64,000 nucleotides of DNA from JBBDMC01 sp963826055 (GCA_963826055.1 CAWGVO010000017.1:186001-250000); one strand, 5' to 3'; counted from the stretch's first letter, positions 7,974 to 23,028 are shown. Numbers and translations: made by a program. Notes: generated by a model not told the origin, from the sequence alone.

Positions 7974-8762
7974 TCACACCGCGAGGTAGTTGGCCCTCAG
8001 CTCTTCGTTTCCGAGCACTTCGCCGGCAGGCCCGGAGAAGACGACCTGACCCATGTCGAGGATGACGGCGCGGTCGGCAAGCTCCAGGGCGGCGATGGCG
8101 TTCTGCTCGACGATGATGGTGGTGATGCCTTCCGCCTTGATGTTGGCGACGATCTGCTCGATCTGCTGGACGATCACGGGGGCCAGTCCCTCGTAGGGCT
8201 CGTCGAGAAGCAGCAGCTTGATCTCGCGGGAAAGCGCGCGGGCGACGGCGAGCATCTGCTGCTCGCCACCGGACAGGGTCGTCGCCTCCTGCCGGCGGCG
8301 CTCGGCCAGACGCGGGAAGGCCTCGTAGATGCGTTCGCGCGACCAGCCGCGCGGTTCGGCGACCTGGGCAAGGACCAGGTTCTCCTCGACGCTGAGGCCG
8401 CCGATGATGCGGCGGTCTTCGGGCACCAACTGGATGCCGGCGCGCGCCGCCTCGTAGGAACGCATCGGATGGATGGCCTTGCCGCCGAGGACGATCTCGC
8501 CGCCCTTCAGCGTCGGCGTGTCGGTGCGGGCGATCGCGCGCAGCGTCGAGGTCTTGCCGGCGCCGTTGCGGCCGAGCAGCGCCAGGATCTCGCCTTCCCT
8601 GATGTCGAGCGAGACGCCCTGAACGACGTAGCTCTCGCCGTAGAAGGCGTGGATGTCGCGGCAGGCGAAGAAGGCGTCGGCTGGCCTCCGGCGCGGCGAC
8701 GGTGGCGGTCGCGGATTTGTCTGTCGTCATCGTCATCGGGACGGCAATGTCGGCGGCGATGG

Positions 8763-8766
<4 letters not shown>
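7974..8766 (-). CDS. HAAT-family ABC importer ATP-binding protein (LivF-type)
   Basis: One of two ATPases of a hydrophobic amino acid/amide (HAAT) importer. Walker A GRNGAGKTST, Q-loop region VPEDRRI, signature LSGGEQQM, Walker B LLLLDEP and switch IIVEQN are all present. ATG 8766 overlaps the LivG-type stop as ATGA. One extra base near 8683 breaks the frame between the N-terminal tail (TATVAAPEA) and DAFFACRDIHAFYGE; corrected length is about 263 aa. It is the last gene of the five-gene operon SBP-livH-livM-livG-livF. The N-terminal extension ahead of the core is longer than usual for LivF. Confidence 0.88.
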
Positions 8767-9536
<770 letters not shown>

Positions 9537-9540
<4 letters not shown>

Positions 9541-10678
9541 TCGGCCGGCTGCTGGGCTTGACGCATCGACGGTGACGGCGGCCCGCGGCGGCCGATGGCG
9601 AGCGCCAGGCGGCGCAGGCCTTCCATGATGCCGCCGGGCAGGAAGATGACGATCAGCATGAAGACGAGGCCGAGGCTGAGCTGCCAGCCGCCGCCGACGA
9701 AAAGGTTGGCGACCGGCACCACGACGTCGCGCACGGCGGTGGGCAGGAACGAGAAGGCGCTCTCCAGCGTATGCTGGTTGAAGGCGGAGAAGATGTGCTC
9801 GAAGTATTTGATGATCCCGGCGCCGAGCAACGGCCCGAGCAGGGTGCCGGTGCCGCCGAGGATGGTCATCAGGACCACCTCGCCCGAGGCCGTCCACTGC
9901 ATGCGCTCGGCGCCCGCGAGCGGGTCGGTCACGACGAGCAGCGAGCCGGCAAGGCCAGCATACATGCCGGAGACGACGAAAGCGGCCAGCGCGTAGGGCC
10001 GCGTGTTGAAGCCCACGTAGCCCAAACGGTTCTGGTTCGACTTGATCGCCCTCAGGGCCATTCCGAACGGCGACCGGAAGATCCTGAGCGCAACGAAAAA
10101 GGCGATGATCAGTACGACAGCCGCGAAATAGAAGCCGCCGTATCCGGCCAGCTTGATGCCGAAGAACTCCGGCGTCGGCAGGCTCGGCACCGGCGATCCA
10201 GCCAAAAGCCGCATCGAGATAGTGCGGATCGCCGCGCGACAACGCGCAGGCCGGTCTCGCCGTTGGTGATCGGGCTCAGCACCGAATAGGCGAGGTTGTA
10301 GGACATCTGCGCGAAGGCGAGCGTCAGGATCGAGAAGTAGATGCCCGAGCGCCTCAGGCTGAGGTAGCCGATGATCAGTGCGGCGATGCCGGAAAGGAGG
10401 ACGGCAAAAAAGAGCGCCGGCAACGCATTCATCGTCAGAAGCTTGAACGACCACATGGTGGTGTACGAACCCACGCCGAGGAAGGCGGCGTGGCCGAACG
10501 ACAGGTAGCCGGTGAGGCCGAACAGGATGTTGAAGCCGATCGCGAAGATTCCGTAGATGGCGAAGCGCTGGAGGAGGTCGGGATAGCCCGCGCCGAGCGG
10601 CGCCAGCCAGATCGGCATCGTCAGCACGGCCACCGTGAAGATGGCCATCATGAGCAGGTCCTTGCTCTGCCGTTGCAC
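9537..10678 (-). CDS. HAAT-family ABC importer permease (LivM-type)
   Basis: Inner-membrane permease with about ten hydrophobic segments and the family motif GLTGYLSFGHAAFLGVGSY near the N terminus; LGGTGTLLGPLLGAGI is the conserved coupling region. Two +1 frameshifts, near 10246 and 10200, split it around GETGLALSRGDPHYLDAAFG. The start is unresolved: GTG at 10678 is in frame, while an ATG eight bases upstream is in another frame and would fit if one more indel were present. It partners with the LivH-type permease. Confidence 0.85.
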
Positions 10679-10690
10679 GCGGTCATGGCC

Positions 10691-11711
10691 TCAGCTCTCC
10701 ATGACACCCTGGCGGCCGAGCAGGCCGCGCGGGCGCACCAGCAGGACGATCACCGCGACCAGATAGATGATCACCTGGTTGATGCCGGGGACGAGGCGCA
10801 TGACCTCCGTTCAGGGACGCGAACGACTGAAGGATGCCGAGCAGGAAGCCCGCGAGCACGGCGCCGGCGAGCGAGCCCATGCCGCCGACCACGACGACCA
10901 CGAACGAGAGCACCAGGAACTCCATGCCCATGCGGTAGTCGGGCGACACGATCGGCGCGTACATGACGCCGGCGAGCCCGGCGACGACGGCGGCAAGTCC
11001 GAAGACGATGGTGAAGCGATGCCCGATGTTGATGCCGAGCAGCCCGACCGTCTCGCGGTCGCGCATGCCGGCGCGCACGACCATGCCGTAGGTGGTGAAC
11101 TGGAGGAAGGTGAAGACGGCGCCGATGACGACGATCGAGAAGGCGAGATAAATGAGACGCCACCAGGGATAGACGACGCCGGCGCCGAGCCCGAGCCAGG
11201 CGCCGACATTGGCGCTGCCGGCAAAGGCCGCCGGGGCGTTGATGGGAATCGGATTGGCGCCCCAGATCGCCTTGACGATTTCCTGGAGAACGATGGCGAG
11301 CCCGAAGGTGACCAGGATCTGCTCGGCGCCGCTGCGCTTGTAGAAGAAGCGTATGAGGCCGCGCTCCATGGCAAGGCCGATGAGCAGCATCACAGGAATC
11401 GCGAACAGGATCGACAGCGGCACGGCATAGTCGATGATCGTCTGGCCGACGTCGCCGAACCACAGTTGCAGGTAAGGAACTTCCTTGAACGCTTCCATGA
11501 AGGTGACGGACTCGTCCTTCACCTTCGCCGACATGGTCAGGATGTTCTGGAAGGCGACCGAACAGAAGGCGCCCAGCATGAAAAGGGCGCCGTGCGCGAA
11601 ATTGACGACGCCCAGGGTTCCGAAGACCAGAGTCAGGCCGAGCGCGATAAGCGCGTACGCGCCGCCCTTGTCGAGGCCATTCAGAAACTGAAGGAATATT
11701 GCGTCCAGCAT
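10691..11711 (-). CDS. HAAT-family ABC importer permease (LivH-type)
   Basis: Permease partner of LivM. It starts MLDAIFLQFLNGLDKGGAYA, with the family motif GTLGVVNFAHGALFMLGAF and late hydrophobic segments VVVVVGGMGSLAGAVLAGF. The ATG at 11711 follows GGTGGGGA. One extra G near 10815 breaks the frame just before VMRLVPGINQVIIYL; the true C terminus is RPRGLLGRQGVMES with its stop at 10691-10693. The long loop after helix 2 (AKVKDESVTFMEAFKEVPY) is larger than in LivH of E. coli and suggests an amide- or urea-type subfamily. Confidence 0.88.
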
Positions 11712-11838
11712 CGTCCCCACCCGCCGCAAACGGGTTCAGTTCTACCTTGAAACTGCCCCAACGCGAACCGGGTATGCGTCTCAACACAACGGCCGGCCGC
11801 CCCGGAAGGACGGCCGGCCGCGCATTGGTTATGCCTTC

Positions 11839-13249
11839 CTAGGCAGGCACGTACGGGCCGAGATCGGCCTTGCCGTCCGGATTGAAGTCCGGGCTGTTCG
11901 GGTCGTATTCGACCTTGGCGCGCGGCACTACCTTCACGATGTTGAGCAGGTCGAACTGGTTTTCAGGCTTCTCGTTGCCTCGCACGACCAGCACGTCCTT
12001 GAAGCACTGGTGGTCTGCGGCCCGGTACTCGGTCGGGCCGTTGCCCATGCCGTCGAACTTGTAGCCTTCCAGCGTCTTGATGACTTCCGGCGGATAGAAC
12101 GTGCCGGCGGTCTCGACCGCATTGGCGTAGAGCAGGGTCTGGACGTAGGCCGTCTGGGCGGCCTGCGACGGCGGCGCGCCATAGACCTTGCCGAACGACT
12201 GGGTCAGCGCCTTGGTGGCGTCGTCGGGCAGCTTGTAGTTCCAGTTCGACGTCCCGAGGATTCCCTTGACGGCGTCGCCGGCGCCGCTCGCCATGAGCTC
12301 GGAGATGAGCGGCACGACGATCTCGAACTGCTTGCCGTTGGCCATCTTGTCGCGCAGGCCGAACTGCACCGCCTGCTGGAGCGAATGGACCATGTCGCCG
12401 CCGTAATGATTCAGGATCAGAACGTCGGCGCCCGAACTCAGGACCGGCGTAATGAACTGCGAGAAGTCAGGCGCGCCGACCGGTGTCAGCACGTTCGCCT
12501 GGGTCTTCCAGCCGAGAGCCTCGGTGGCGTCCTGGATCGACTTCTGCTGCGTCCAGCCCCACGTGTAGTCGGCCGGTCAGGTGATAGGCGACGCGGTCCG
12601 TTCCGTACTCTTCGGCGAGAACCGGCGCGATGGCCTGACCGGACATGTAGGCGTTGAAGAAGTGGCGGAAGCCATAACGCCGACGGTCCTTGCCGGTGGT
12701 GTCGTTGGAGTGCGTCAAGGCGCACATGAAGATGATGCCGGCTTCCTGGCACAGCGACTGAACGGCAACCGCGACGCCCGACGAGGAGCCGCCGGTAATC
12801 ATGATGGCGCCGTCCTTCTCGATCATCTGCTTGGCCGAGGCGCGCGCGGCGTCAGATTTGGTCTGCGTGTCGCCGATCACGTACTCGATCTTCTTGCCCA
12901 GCACGCCGTTCCCCTTGAGGGCATTCGGCGTCATGGTCTTGAGCAGACCGCCGTCGCCTTCGCCGTTGATGTGCTGGACGGCGAGCTGATAGGCCTTCTG
13001 TTCGTCCTTGCCTTCCTCGGCGTAGGGGCCGGTCAGCGGAATGTTGAAACCGAACTTGACCGACGATCCCGAGGTCGCCTTCGGGTAGTTGCCAATCGGC
13101 ACTTCATCCGCCCAGGCGTCCCGCACGAAGTGCAGCGGGCCGAGGCGGCCGATGGTGAGCGCGCCCAATCCTGCGGTGGTGACGAGCGAGCCCTTCAGCA
13201 CCGCACGCCGTGAGAACGGCTTGTCGAGCCGTGTCTTCCGGTCTGTCAT
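11839..13249 (-). CDS. HAAT-family periplasmic substrate-binding protein, Tat-exported
   Basis: Ligand-binding protein of the importer (Leu/Ile/Val-binding fold). The N terminus holds a Tat signal (SRRAVLKGSL, hydrophobic run, cleavage near DAWADEV). The mature domain shows FGFNIPLTGPYAEEG, IMITGGSSSGVAVAVQ and ADVLILNHYGGD. An excellent GGAGGAACACAAA precedes the ATG at 13249. One extra G near 12577 breaks the frame before ADYTWGWTQQKS; corrected length is about 469 aa, longer than LivK, as for amide/urea-type binders. It heads the operon and is divergent from the ScfR-like regulator. The ligand is not deducible. Confidence 0.87.
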
Positions 13250-13457
13250 TTTGTGTTCCTCCGGACGTTTCCTCTTTGGGGACGGGGAGGGTCGCCCTCG
13301 TGCTCTTACCTACTCTTCCCCGAGCCGGTGACGCTAAGGGCCTCTTGTGAAACTGGTCAACAACCCTATGATTTTCAACAACTATTTTGTCAATCTCTTG
13401 CACGATTGGCCGAGGTGCTTGTAAAAGTCGTGACAGTTGGCAGGCCCGGAAACTTCC
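13250..13457. promoter_or_regulatory. Divergent intergenic region between importer operon and ScfR-like regulator
   Basis: 208 bases that must carry promoters for both directions. The AT-richer part, 13345-13440, contains TTTGTCAA (13386-13393) followed closely by CTTGCACG, a loose match to the paired TTTGCAAA half-sites bound by related propionate regulators (PccR), and TTGTAAAA near 13430. None is a perfect site. Confidence 0.4.
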
Positions 13458-15044
13458 ATGGCGCGTGCCCCGATCGGACAGCGAATTCGAAAGCGCCGGC
13501 AGGAACTTGCCGTGTCGCAAAAGGCGCTTGGCGGCCCGCGTCGGCATCTCGTCGAGCTACCTGAACCTCATCGAGCACAACAAGCGACCGATCGGCGGCG
13601 CGCTGCTCAATCAGCTGGCCGCCGCGCTCGACCTCGACAGCCGGGCGCTTGCCGGCACCGAGGAGGCGCGCCTGATCGCCGAGCTCGGCGAGATCGCCGA
13701 CGATCCGGCGCTGGCCGCCGTCGGCATGGCGGCGCGGCGACGGCGCCGACATCGTCGCCACCAGTCCGCAGGCGGCGCGCGCCATCCTCGCCGTCTACCG
13801 CGCCTACCGCGAAGCCAAGATCCGCTCCGAGCTGATCGGCGAGCGTCTCGGCGAGGAGTCGTTCCTGGCGGAAGCCAGCCACCAGATCCTGGCGCTGATC
13901 ACCACCATCCGTTCCTATTCGGAGATCCTGAAGGACTACGGCGATCTCAGCGACGCCGAGCGGCGCGCGTTTCGTCGTCACGCTGGTGGAGGAGAGCGAG
14001 CGGCTGGCGGCGGGCGCGTCGGACATGTTCGACTTCATGAGCGGGCGGGGCTCCCGCCGTCCGCATCCCTCGCCGCGCGAGGAGATCGAGGATTTCGTTT
14101 CCGACAACGCCAACTACTTTCCGCGGCTGGAGGCGGCGGCCGAGGAGATGCTTGCCGATCTCGACGGCGGGTACGGGGCGAGCTAAGAGGCGTTGCGCGA
14201 GCGGCTGCGCCGGCGGCACGCCATCGCGGTTGTGCGCCGTCCCTCGGCCGATCTGCCGGCCGGCGGCGAGCGGCTGGCGGCCGACGAGGGCGCGTTCCTG
14301 CTCGCCGACCGGCTGGGGCGGGTCAGCACACGCTTTCGCCTGGCCCGGTTGCTCGGCGCGCTCGAGCACGGCCCGCGCATCGACGACCTGGTCGCACGCG
14401 CCCGCCTGACCTCGCCGGACTCGCGCGCTGCCGCTTCGACGCGCGCTCGCCAGCTATCTCGCCGGCGCGCTCATCATGCCCTACGCCGAATTTCACGCGG
14501 CGGCGGAGGCGTGTCGCCGCGACGTCATGGCCATCGGCCGCCGCTTCGACGTGAGCTTCGAGCAGGCCTGCCACCGGCTGACGACGCTCCGGCGGCCGGG
14601 CGCCGGAGGGCGTGCCGCTGCATTTCCTGCGCACCGATATCGCCGGCAACATCTCCAAGCGCTTCAGCGCCTCCGGCCTCACGCTGCCGCGCTACGGCGG
14701 CGCCTGTCCGCGCTGGGTCGTCCACCACGCCTTCGCCACCCCCGGTCGCGTCGTCACCCAGGTCGTCGAGCTGCCCGACGGCGAGCGCTACCTGTTCGTG
14801 GCCCGGGCCGACGTCGCGGCGGCGGGAGAGAGCGCCCACGCGGTGATGATCGGCGCCGCGATCGTCGCACGCCGGCCGGTTTGCCTACGCCGACGGGCTC
14901 GACTTCGACGCGTCCGGGTGCGCGTGCCGGTGGGGGTGACCTGCCGCTCGTGCGCTCGCGAGGATTGCGCCGCGCGCGCCTTCGAGCGGGCCCCGGTGCT
15001 GCCGCCGGTGGCGCCGGCGCGCCCGGCGCGCGGCGGTGACATGA
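13458..15044 (+). CDS. scfR: Short-chain fatty acyl regulator (ScfR/RamB-like, XRE family with DUF2083), heavily disrupted
   Basis: Transcription factor predicted to sense short-chain acyl-CoA and control propionate or acetate genes. It begins MARAPIGQRIRKRRQE and VGISSSYLNLIEHNKRPIGG, an XRE helix-turn-helix. It continues through an IrrE-like middle (PYAEFHAAAEACRRDV, FDVSFEQACHRLTTL) and ends in the DUF2083 cysteine motif TCRSCAREDCAARAF. At least seven single-base indels (near 13525, 13737, 13972, 14440, 14610, 14875 and 14925) and one in-frame TAA at 14184-14186 interrupt it. The stop assignment (TGA 15042-15044) needs one more indel. Flanking pieces keep family similarity, so either this stretch is poorly assembled or the gene is decaying. 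Confidence 0.72.
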
Positions 15045-15116
15045 TCCGTGGGCCACGGTATGATCGGCCCAGAAAACAAGAAAAAAACCGCGCGACGGCG
15101 CGGCGAAAGGGACGGA

Positions 15117-15500
15117 ATGACCCACTCCATCCTGGTGGCCGAGGACGAACGCAACCTCGTCGAGGCGCTGTCCTTCCTGATGCGGCGGGCGGGCTACGAG
15201 GTCGCGGTCGCCCGCGACGGTCCGCAGACGGTCGAGATGACCCGGCAGCTCCGCCCCGATCTCGTCCTCCTCGACATCATGCTTCCCGGCTTCGACGGCT
15301 TCGAGGTGGTGGCCGCCATCAAGCGCGACAGTGCCGGCGGCCAGCGGCCGCGCATCATCATGCTCACCGCCAAGGGCCACGAGCGCGACCGCCGGCGGGC
15401 GGAAGAGCTGGGCGTCGACGACTACGTCACCAAGCCGTTCTCCAATCGCGACGTGGTGGCGCGCGTTCAGGCGCTGCTCGCCGCGACGGCGCCGGCATAG
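15117..15500 (+). CDS. Single-domain response regulator (CheY-like)
   Basis: 127-aa stand-alone receiver domain without an output domain. Acidic pair in VAEDERN, phospho-acceptor Asp in VLLDIMLPGFDG, the Thr of MLTAKG and the Lys of YVTKPF are all intact. The ATG at 15117 follows AAAGGGACGG. It sits in a same-strand series with the ScfR-like gene upstream and the sensor kinase downstream, so it is probably a phospho-partner of that kinase. With no DNA-binding domain it must act through a protein partner, perhaps the ScfR-like protein; that link is inference. Confidence 0.88.
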   Translation: MTHSILVAEDERNLVEALSFLMRRAGYEVAVARDGPQTVEMTRQLRPDLVLLDIMLPGFDGFEVVAAIKRDSAGGQRPRIIMLTAKGHERDRRRAEELGVDDYVTKPFSNRDVVARVQALLAATAPA

Positions 15501-15522
15501 CGGACGGCGGAGGAGGAGGGCG

Positions 15523-15781
15523 TTGACGCCGGAGGGGAGACTGGCCGATCGGGCGCTGGTGCTGACGGTGGCCACCTTCATCCTGCTGACGCCGCCGATC
15601 GTGACGATCTTCGACCTTCCGATCATGATCTTCGGCCTGCCGATCCTGCACGTCGCCTGCTTCGCGGTGTGGCTGGTGGCGATCGCGCTCGGCGGGTGGC
15701 TCGCCTCGCGCATGGTCGACCTGCAATCCGACGACGGGCGCGCCAGCGGCGCGACGGGAGAGCCGGCGGGCGACGGCCTGA
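15523..15781 (+). CDS. Small two-helix membrane protein upstream of the SLC5-type kinase
   Basis: About 85 aa. Two hydrophobic segments are visible (LVLTVATFILLTPPIVTIFD and LPILHVACFAVWLVAIALGG), with a short hydrophilic tail. The start is a TTG at 15523 behind a very strong GGAGGAGGAGG; no ATG is available. The stop TGA at 15779-15781 lies one frame away, so one indel in the tail is needed. Similar small proteins precede SLC5-type transporters or kinases in other proteobacteria, in the way DUF4212 accompanies acetate symporters; I infer an accessory subunit. Confidence 0.6.
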
Positions 15782-15784
15782 GCC

Positions 15785-18554
<2,770 letters not shown>

Positions 18555-18569
18555 GGAGGAGGCGTCGAC

Positions 18570-20481
18570 ATGGGAAGATATGCCGAGGTCTACGCGCGCT
18601 GGCGCGACGACCCGATCGGCTTCTGGGCGGAGGCGGCCAAGGCGATCGCGTGGGAGGAGCCGTGGCACGCGGCGTTCAACCCGGACATGGGGGTCTACGG
18701 CCGCTGGTTCGCCGGTGCCGTCTGCAACACCTGCCACAACGCGCTTGATCGTCACGTGGCGGCCGGGCGCGGCGAGCAGGCCGCCATCATCTACGACAGC
18801 CCGGTCACCGGCGTGAAGCGGCGGATCAGCTACGTCGATCTCCTCGACGAGGTCGCCGCCTTCGCCGCCGTGCTTGCCGACCGCGGCGTCGGCAAGGGCG
18901 ATCGGGTCATCATCTACATGCCGATGATCCCGGAGGCGCTGGTGGCGATGCTGGCGTGCGCCCGCCTCGGCGCCATCCATTCGGTGGTGTTCGGCGGCTT
19001 CGCCGCCCACGAACTGGCGAGCCGCATCGACGACGCACGCCCGAAGATCATCGTCACCGCCTCATGCGGGATCGAGCCCGGCCGCATCGTCCCCTACGTG
19101 CCGCTGGCGCGGGCGGCGTGCGGCCAGTCGCGCCACCAGCCGGACGGCATGATCGTCGTCCAGCGCGATCAGCATCGGGCGGAACTGAGGCCGCTGCGCG
19201 ATTTCGACTATGCCGAGGAGGTGGGGAAGGCGCGGGCGGCCGGCCGCGCCGAGCCGTGCGTGCCGGTCAAGGCCACCGACCCGCTCTACATCCTCTACAC
19301 CTCCGGCACCACCGGCCAGCCCAAGGGGATCGTGCGCGACAACGGCGGCCACATGGTCGCGCTCGACTGGTCGATGGACAACATCTACGACGTCAGGCCC
19401 GGCGAGGTGTACTGGGCGGCGTCCGACATCGGCTGGGTGGTCGGCCATTCCTACATCGTCTACGCGCCACTCATCCACGGCTGCACGACGGTGCTCTACG
19501 AGGGCAAGCCGGTCGGCACGCCCGACGCCGGTGCCTTCTGGCGGGTGATCGCCGAGCACGGCGTCGCTGCCCTGTTCACGGCGCCGACGGCGCTCCGCGC
19601 CATCAAGAAGGAAGACCCCGACGGCAAGCTGATCGCCAACTACGACATCTCGTCGCCTGCGCACGCTGTTTCTCGCCGGCGAGCGGGCCGACCCGGAGTC
19701 GGTCAGGTGGGCCGAGGACAAGCTCGGCGTGCCGGTGATCGACCACTGGTGGCAGACCGAGACCGGTTGGGCGATCGGGGCGAACCCGGTGGGCATCGAA
19801 CTGATGCCGGTCAAGCGCGGCTCGCCGACGGTGGCGATGCCGGGCTATGACGTCGGCGTCCTGGACGATGCCGGCCGTCCGGTTGGCCCCGGCAAGCTCG
19901 GCAACATCGTCATCCGCCTGCCGCTGCCGCCGGGCGCGCTGCCGACGCTGTGGGGCAACGACGAGCGCTTCCGCTCGAACTACCTCGCCGCCTTCCCCGG
20001 TTACTACCAGACCGCGGACGCCGGCTACATCGACGCCGACGGCTACCTGTTCGTCATGGGGCGCACCGACGACATCATCAACGTCGCCGGCCACCGGCTG
20101 TCGACCGGCGCGATGGAGGAGGTGCTCGCGAGCCACCCGGCAGTCGCCGAGTGCGCCGTCATCGGCGTCGCCGACAGCCTCAAGGGCCAGCTGCCGGTGG
20201 GCTTCGTGGTGCTCAAGGCCGGCGTCAAGGCCGAGACGATCACGGTCGAGAAGGACGTCGTCGGGCTGGTGCGCGAGCAGATCGGACCGGTGGCGGCGCT
20301 GAAGACGGTGATGGTGGTGGCGCGGCTGCCGAAGACGCGTTCTGGCAAGATCCTGCGCGGCACCATGCGGCAGATCGCCGACGGCGAGACCTACAAGATG
20401 CCGGCGACGATCGACGACCCGCTGGTGCTCGACGAGATCGCCGAGGCGCTGGCGGCGCGCGGCCTGCCGGGGACGCCGTAG
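18570..20481 (+). CDS. prpE: Propionyl-CoA synthetase (propionate-CoA ligase)
   Basis: Activates propionate to propionyl-CoA through an adenylate (acyl-CoA synthetase superfamily). Phosphate loop LYTSGTTGQPKG, ITETGW-equivalent WWQTETGWAIG, and the acetylatable lysine in PKTRSGKILRG are present. NTCHNALDRHV and SVVFGGFAAHELA are typical of PrpE. The ATG at 18570 follows GAGGAGG. One extra base near 19654 splits it between YDISS and LRTLFLAGERADPE; corrected length is 636 aa, as expected. Position directly after the SLC5-type kinase suggests co-transcription with its own sensor. No prpBC or pcc genes are in the window. Confidence 0.92.
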
Positions 20482-20485
20482 GGCC

Positions 20486-21484
<999 letters not shown>

Positions 21485-21653
21485 GGCCCTACCATCGCCG
21501 CTGTGTGCGTTGCGAAAACGGAAAGTGGCGTAAGACCTCCAAAGTGTCAAACGCACCGCTTGGACCGTCGCAGAAGCCAGTCGACCAGGGGGGGGTAGCC
21601 TCGCTGGCTCAAAAAAGCCGGATTTGGCAGGCATTTTTCCGGCGAATTGGGGC

Positions 21654-21681
21654 TTGAGAATCGTATCCGAAGGCCTTAAGT
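21654..21681 (+). promoter_or_regulatory. Candidate promoter of secE-nusG
   Basis: TTGAGA (21654-21659), a 16-base spacer and TTAAGT (21676-21681), 64 bases before the secE ATG. The -35 is good and the -10 weak. It stands where a promoter is required, because the operon is no longer read from tRNA-Trp. Confidence 0.4.
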
Positions 21682-21744
21682 ACACCTTCCGAGCGCGCGG
21701 CGCGCGAGCCAATGGTTCGCGTGCCGATCAGTTATGAGCCGTTG

Positions 21745-21948
21745 ATGGCCGAAAGAACCAGCCCGTTTCAATTCCTCCAGCAAGTGCGGGCGGAAGCCGC
21801 CAAGATTGTGTGGCCGACCCGGCGGGAAACGGGCATTTCCACTGTTATGGTGCTGGCGATGGCGGTGCTGGCGGCGGTCTTCTTTCTCGTCGTGGACGAG
21901 GTGATTTCCCTTGGTGTGACGACGTTGCTCGGGCTGGGCGGCGGCTAA
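21745..21948 (+). CDS. secE: Preprotein translocase subunit SecE
   Basis: Single-span SecE clamping SecY. 67 aa with the conserved amphipathic region FLQQVRAEAAKIVWPTRRET followed by one transmembrane helix (VMVLAMAVLAAVFFLVV). The ATG at 21745 gives the usual MAERTSP start; an ATG 33 bases upstream would add unsupported residues. The frame is intact. nusG follows after 10 bases. Confidence 0.93.
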   Translation: MAERTSPFQFLQQVRAEAAKIVWPTRRETGISTVMVLAMAVLAAVFFLVVDEVISLGVTTLLGLGGG

Positions 21949-21958
21949 AGGCGGCGGA

Positions 21959-22489
21959 ATGGAAAAGAAATGGTACATCGTCCACGCCTATTCGAACTTT
22001 GAGCGCAAGGTCGCCGACTCCATCAAGGAGAAGGCGCATGCGGCCGGGCTGGACGAACTGTTCGACGAGATCCTGGTGCCGACCGAAAAGGTCGTGGAGG
22101 TCCGGCGTGGCCGCAAGGTCGATGCCGAGCGCAAGTTCTTCCCCGGCTACGTGCTGGTGAAGATGGCTATGACGGATGAGGCCTATCACCTCATCAAGAA
22201 CACGCCGAAGGTGACCGGGTTCCTCGGCGCGGACAACAAACCGGTCGCGATTTCGGAGGCGGAGGCCAGCCGCATCCTCCAGCAGGTGCAGGAGGGTGTG
22301 GAGCGTCCCAAGCCGTCGGTGAGCTTCGAGGTCGGCGAGCAGGTGAGGGTGGCCGACGGTCCCTTCGCGTCGTTCAACGGCCTCGTCGAGGAAGTCGACG
22401 AAGTCAGGGCGCGGCTCAAGGTCGCCGTGTCCATCTTCGGCCGGGCTACGCCGGTTGAGTTGGAATACGGGCAGGTCGAGAAGCTCTGA
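21959..22489 (+). CDS. nusG: Transcription termination/antitermination protein NusG
   Basis: 176-aa elongation factor that binds RNA polymerase and links it to Rho or ribosomal S10. The NGN domain begins WYIVHAYSNFERKVADSI, and FFPGYVLVKM and NTPKVTGFLG are conserved. The C-terminal KOW domain carries EQVRVADGPFASFNGLVEEVD. AAAGGCGGCGGA supplies the ribosome binding site. The frame is intact. Confidence 0.97.
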   Translation: MEKKWYIVHAYSNFERKVADSIKEKAHAAGLDELFDEILVPTEKVVEVRRGRKVDAERKFFPGYVLVKMAMTDEAYHLIKNTPKVTGFLGADNKPVAISEAEASRILQQVQEGVERPKPSVSFEVGEQVRVADGPFASFNGLVEEVDEVRARLKVAVSIFGRATPVELEYGQVEKL

Positions 22490-22599
22490 CCCGTTTCTTG
22501 TGATCGTGGGAGGTTGGGGGCGCTCGCCAGGCGCCTCATCGCAGCCGGACCACACCATTCCTTGCCGGTCGCGGCCGGCGTGAGACAGGAAAGCGAAAA
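22490..22599 (+). promoter_or_regulatory. Leader of rplK-rplA
   Basis: 110 bases between nusG and rplK with GTGGGAGG, a GGCGC/GCGCC hairpin (22519-22535) and CCGGACCAC ahead of the AGGAAAG ribosome binding site. A conserved leader at this place is the usual target of L1 feedback; here the L1 site is inferred from position only. Confidence 0.35.
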
Positions 22600-23028
22600 A
22601 TGGCGAAGAAAGTTGCCGGATTTTTGAAATTGCAGGTGCCGGCGGCGGCGGCTAACCCGTCCCCGCCGATCGGGCCGGCGCTCGGTCAGCGCGGCATCAA
22701 CATCATGGAGTTCTGCAAGGCGTTCAACGCCCAGAGCCAGGACCTGGAGAAGGGGTCACCGATCCCGGTAGAGATCACCTACTACGTGGACAAGTCGTTC
22801 ACATTCAAGATGAAGACGCCGCCGGTGAGCTTCTTTCTGAAGAAGGCGGCGAACCTGCCGAAGGGCGGGCCGACGCCCGGGCGCTCCGTCGCCGGCAGCG
22901 TCACGCGCCAGCAGGTGCGTGAGATCGCCGAGAAGAAGATGAGCGATCTCAATGCGGTCGACATCGATGGCGCGATCAAGCAGGTCGAGGGTTCGGCCCG
23001 CTCCATGGGTCTCGAGGTGGTGGAGTAG
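22600..23028 (+). CDS. rplK: 50S ribosomal protein L11
   Basis: 142 aa, intact. It binds the GTPase-associated region of 23S rRNA with L10. The N-terminal domain has the proline-rich NPSPPIGPALGQRGINIMEFCK, and the RNA-binding C-terminal domain ends in VEGSARSMGLEVVE. AGGAAAG lies 6-12 bases ahead of the ATG. Confidence 0.97.
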   Translation: MAKKVAGFLKLQVPAAAANPSPPIGPALGQRGINIMEFCKAFNAQSQDLEKGSPIPVEITYYVDKSFTFKMKTPPVSFFLKKAANLPKGGPTPGRSVAGSVTRQQVREIAEKKMSDLNAVDIDGAIKQVEGSARSMGLEVVE

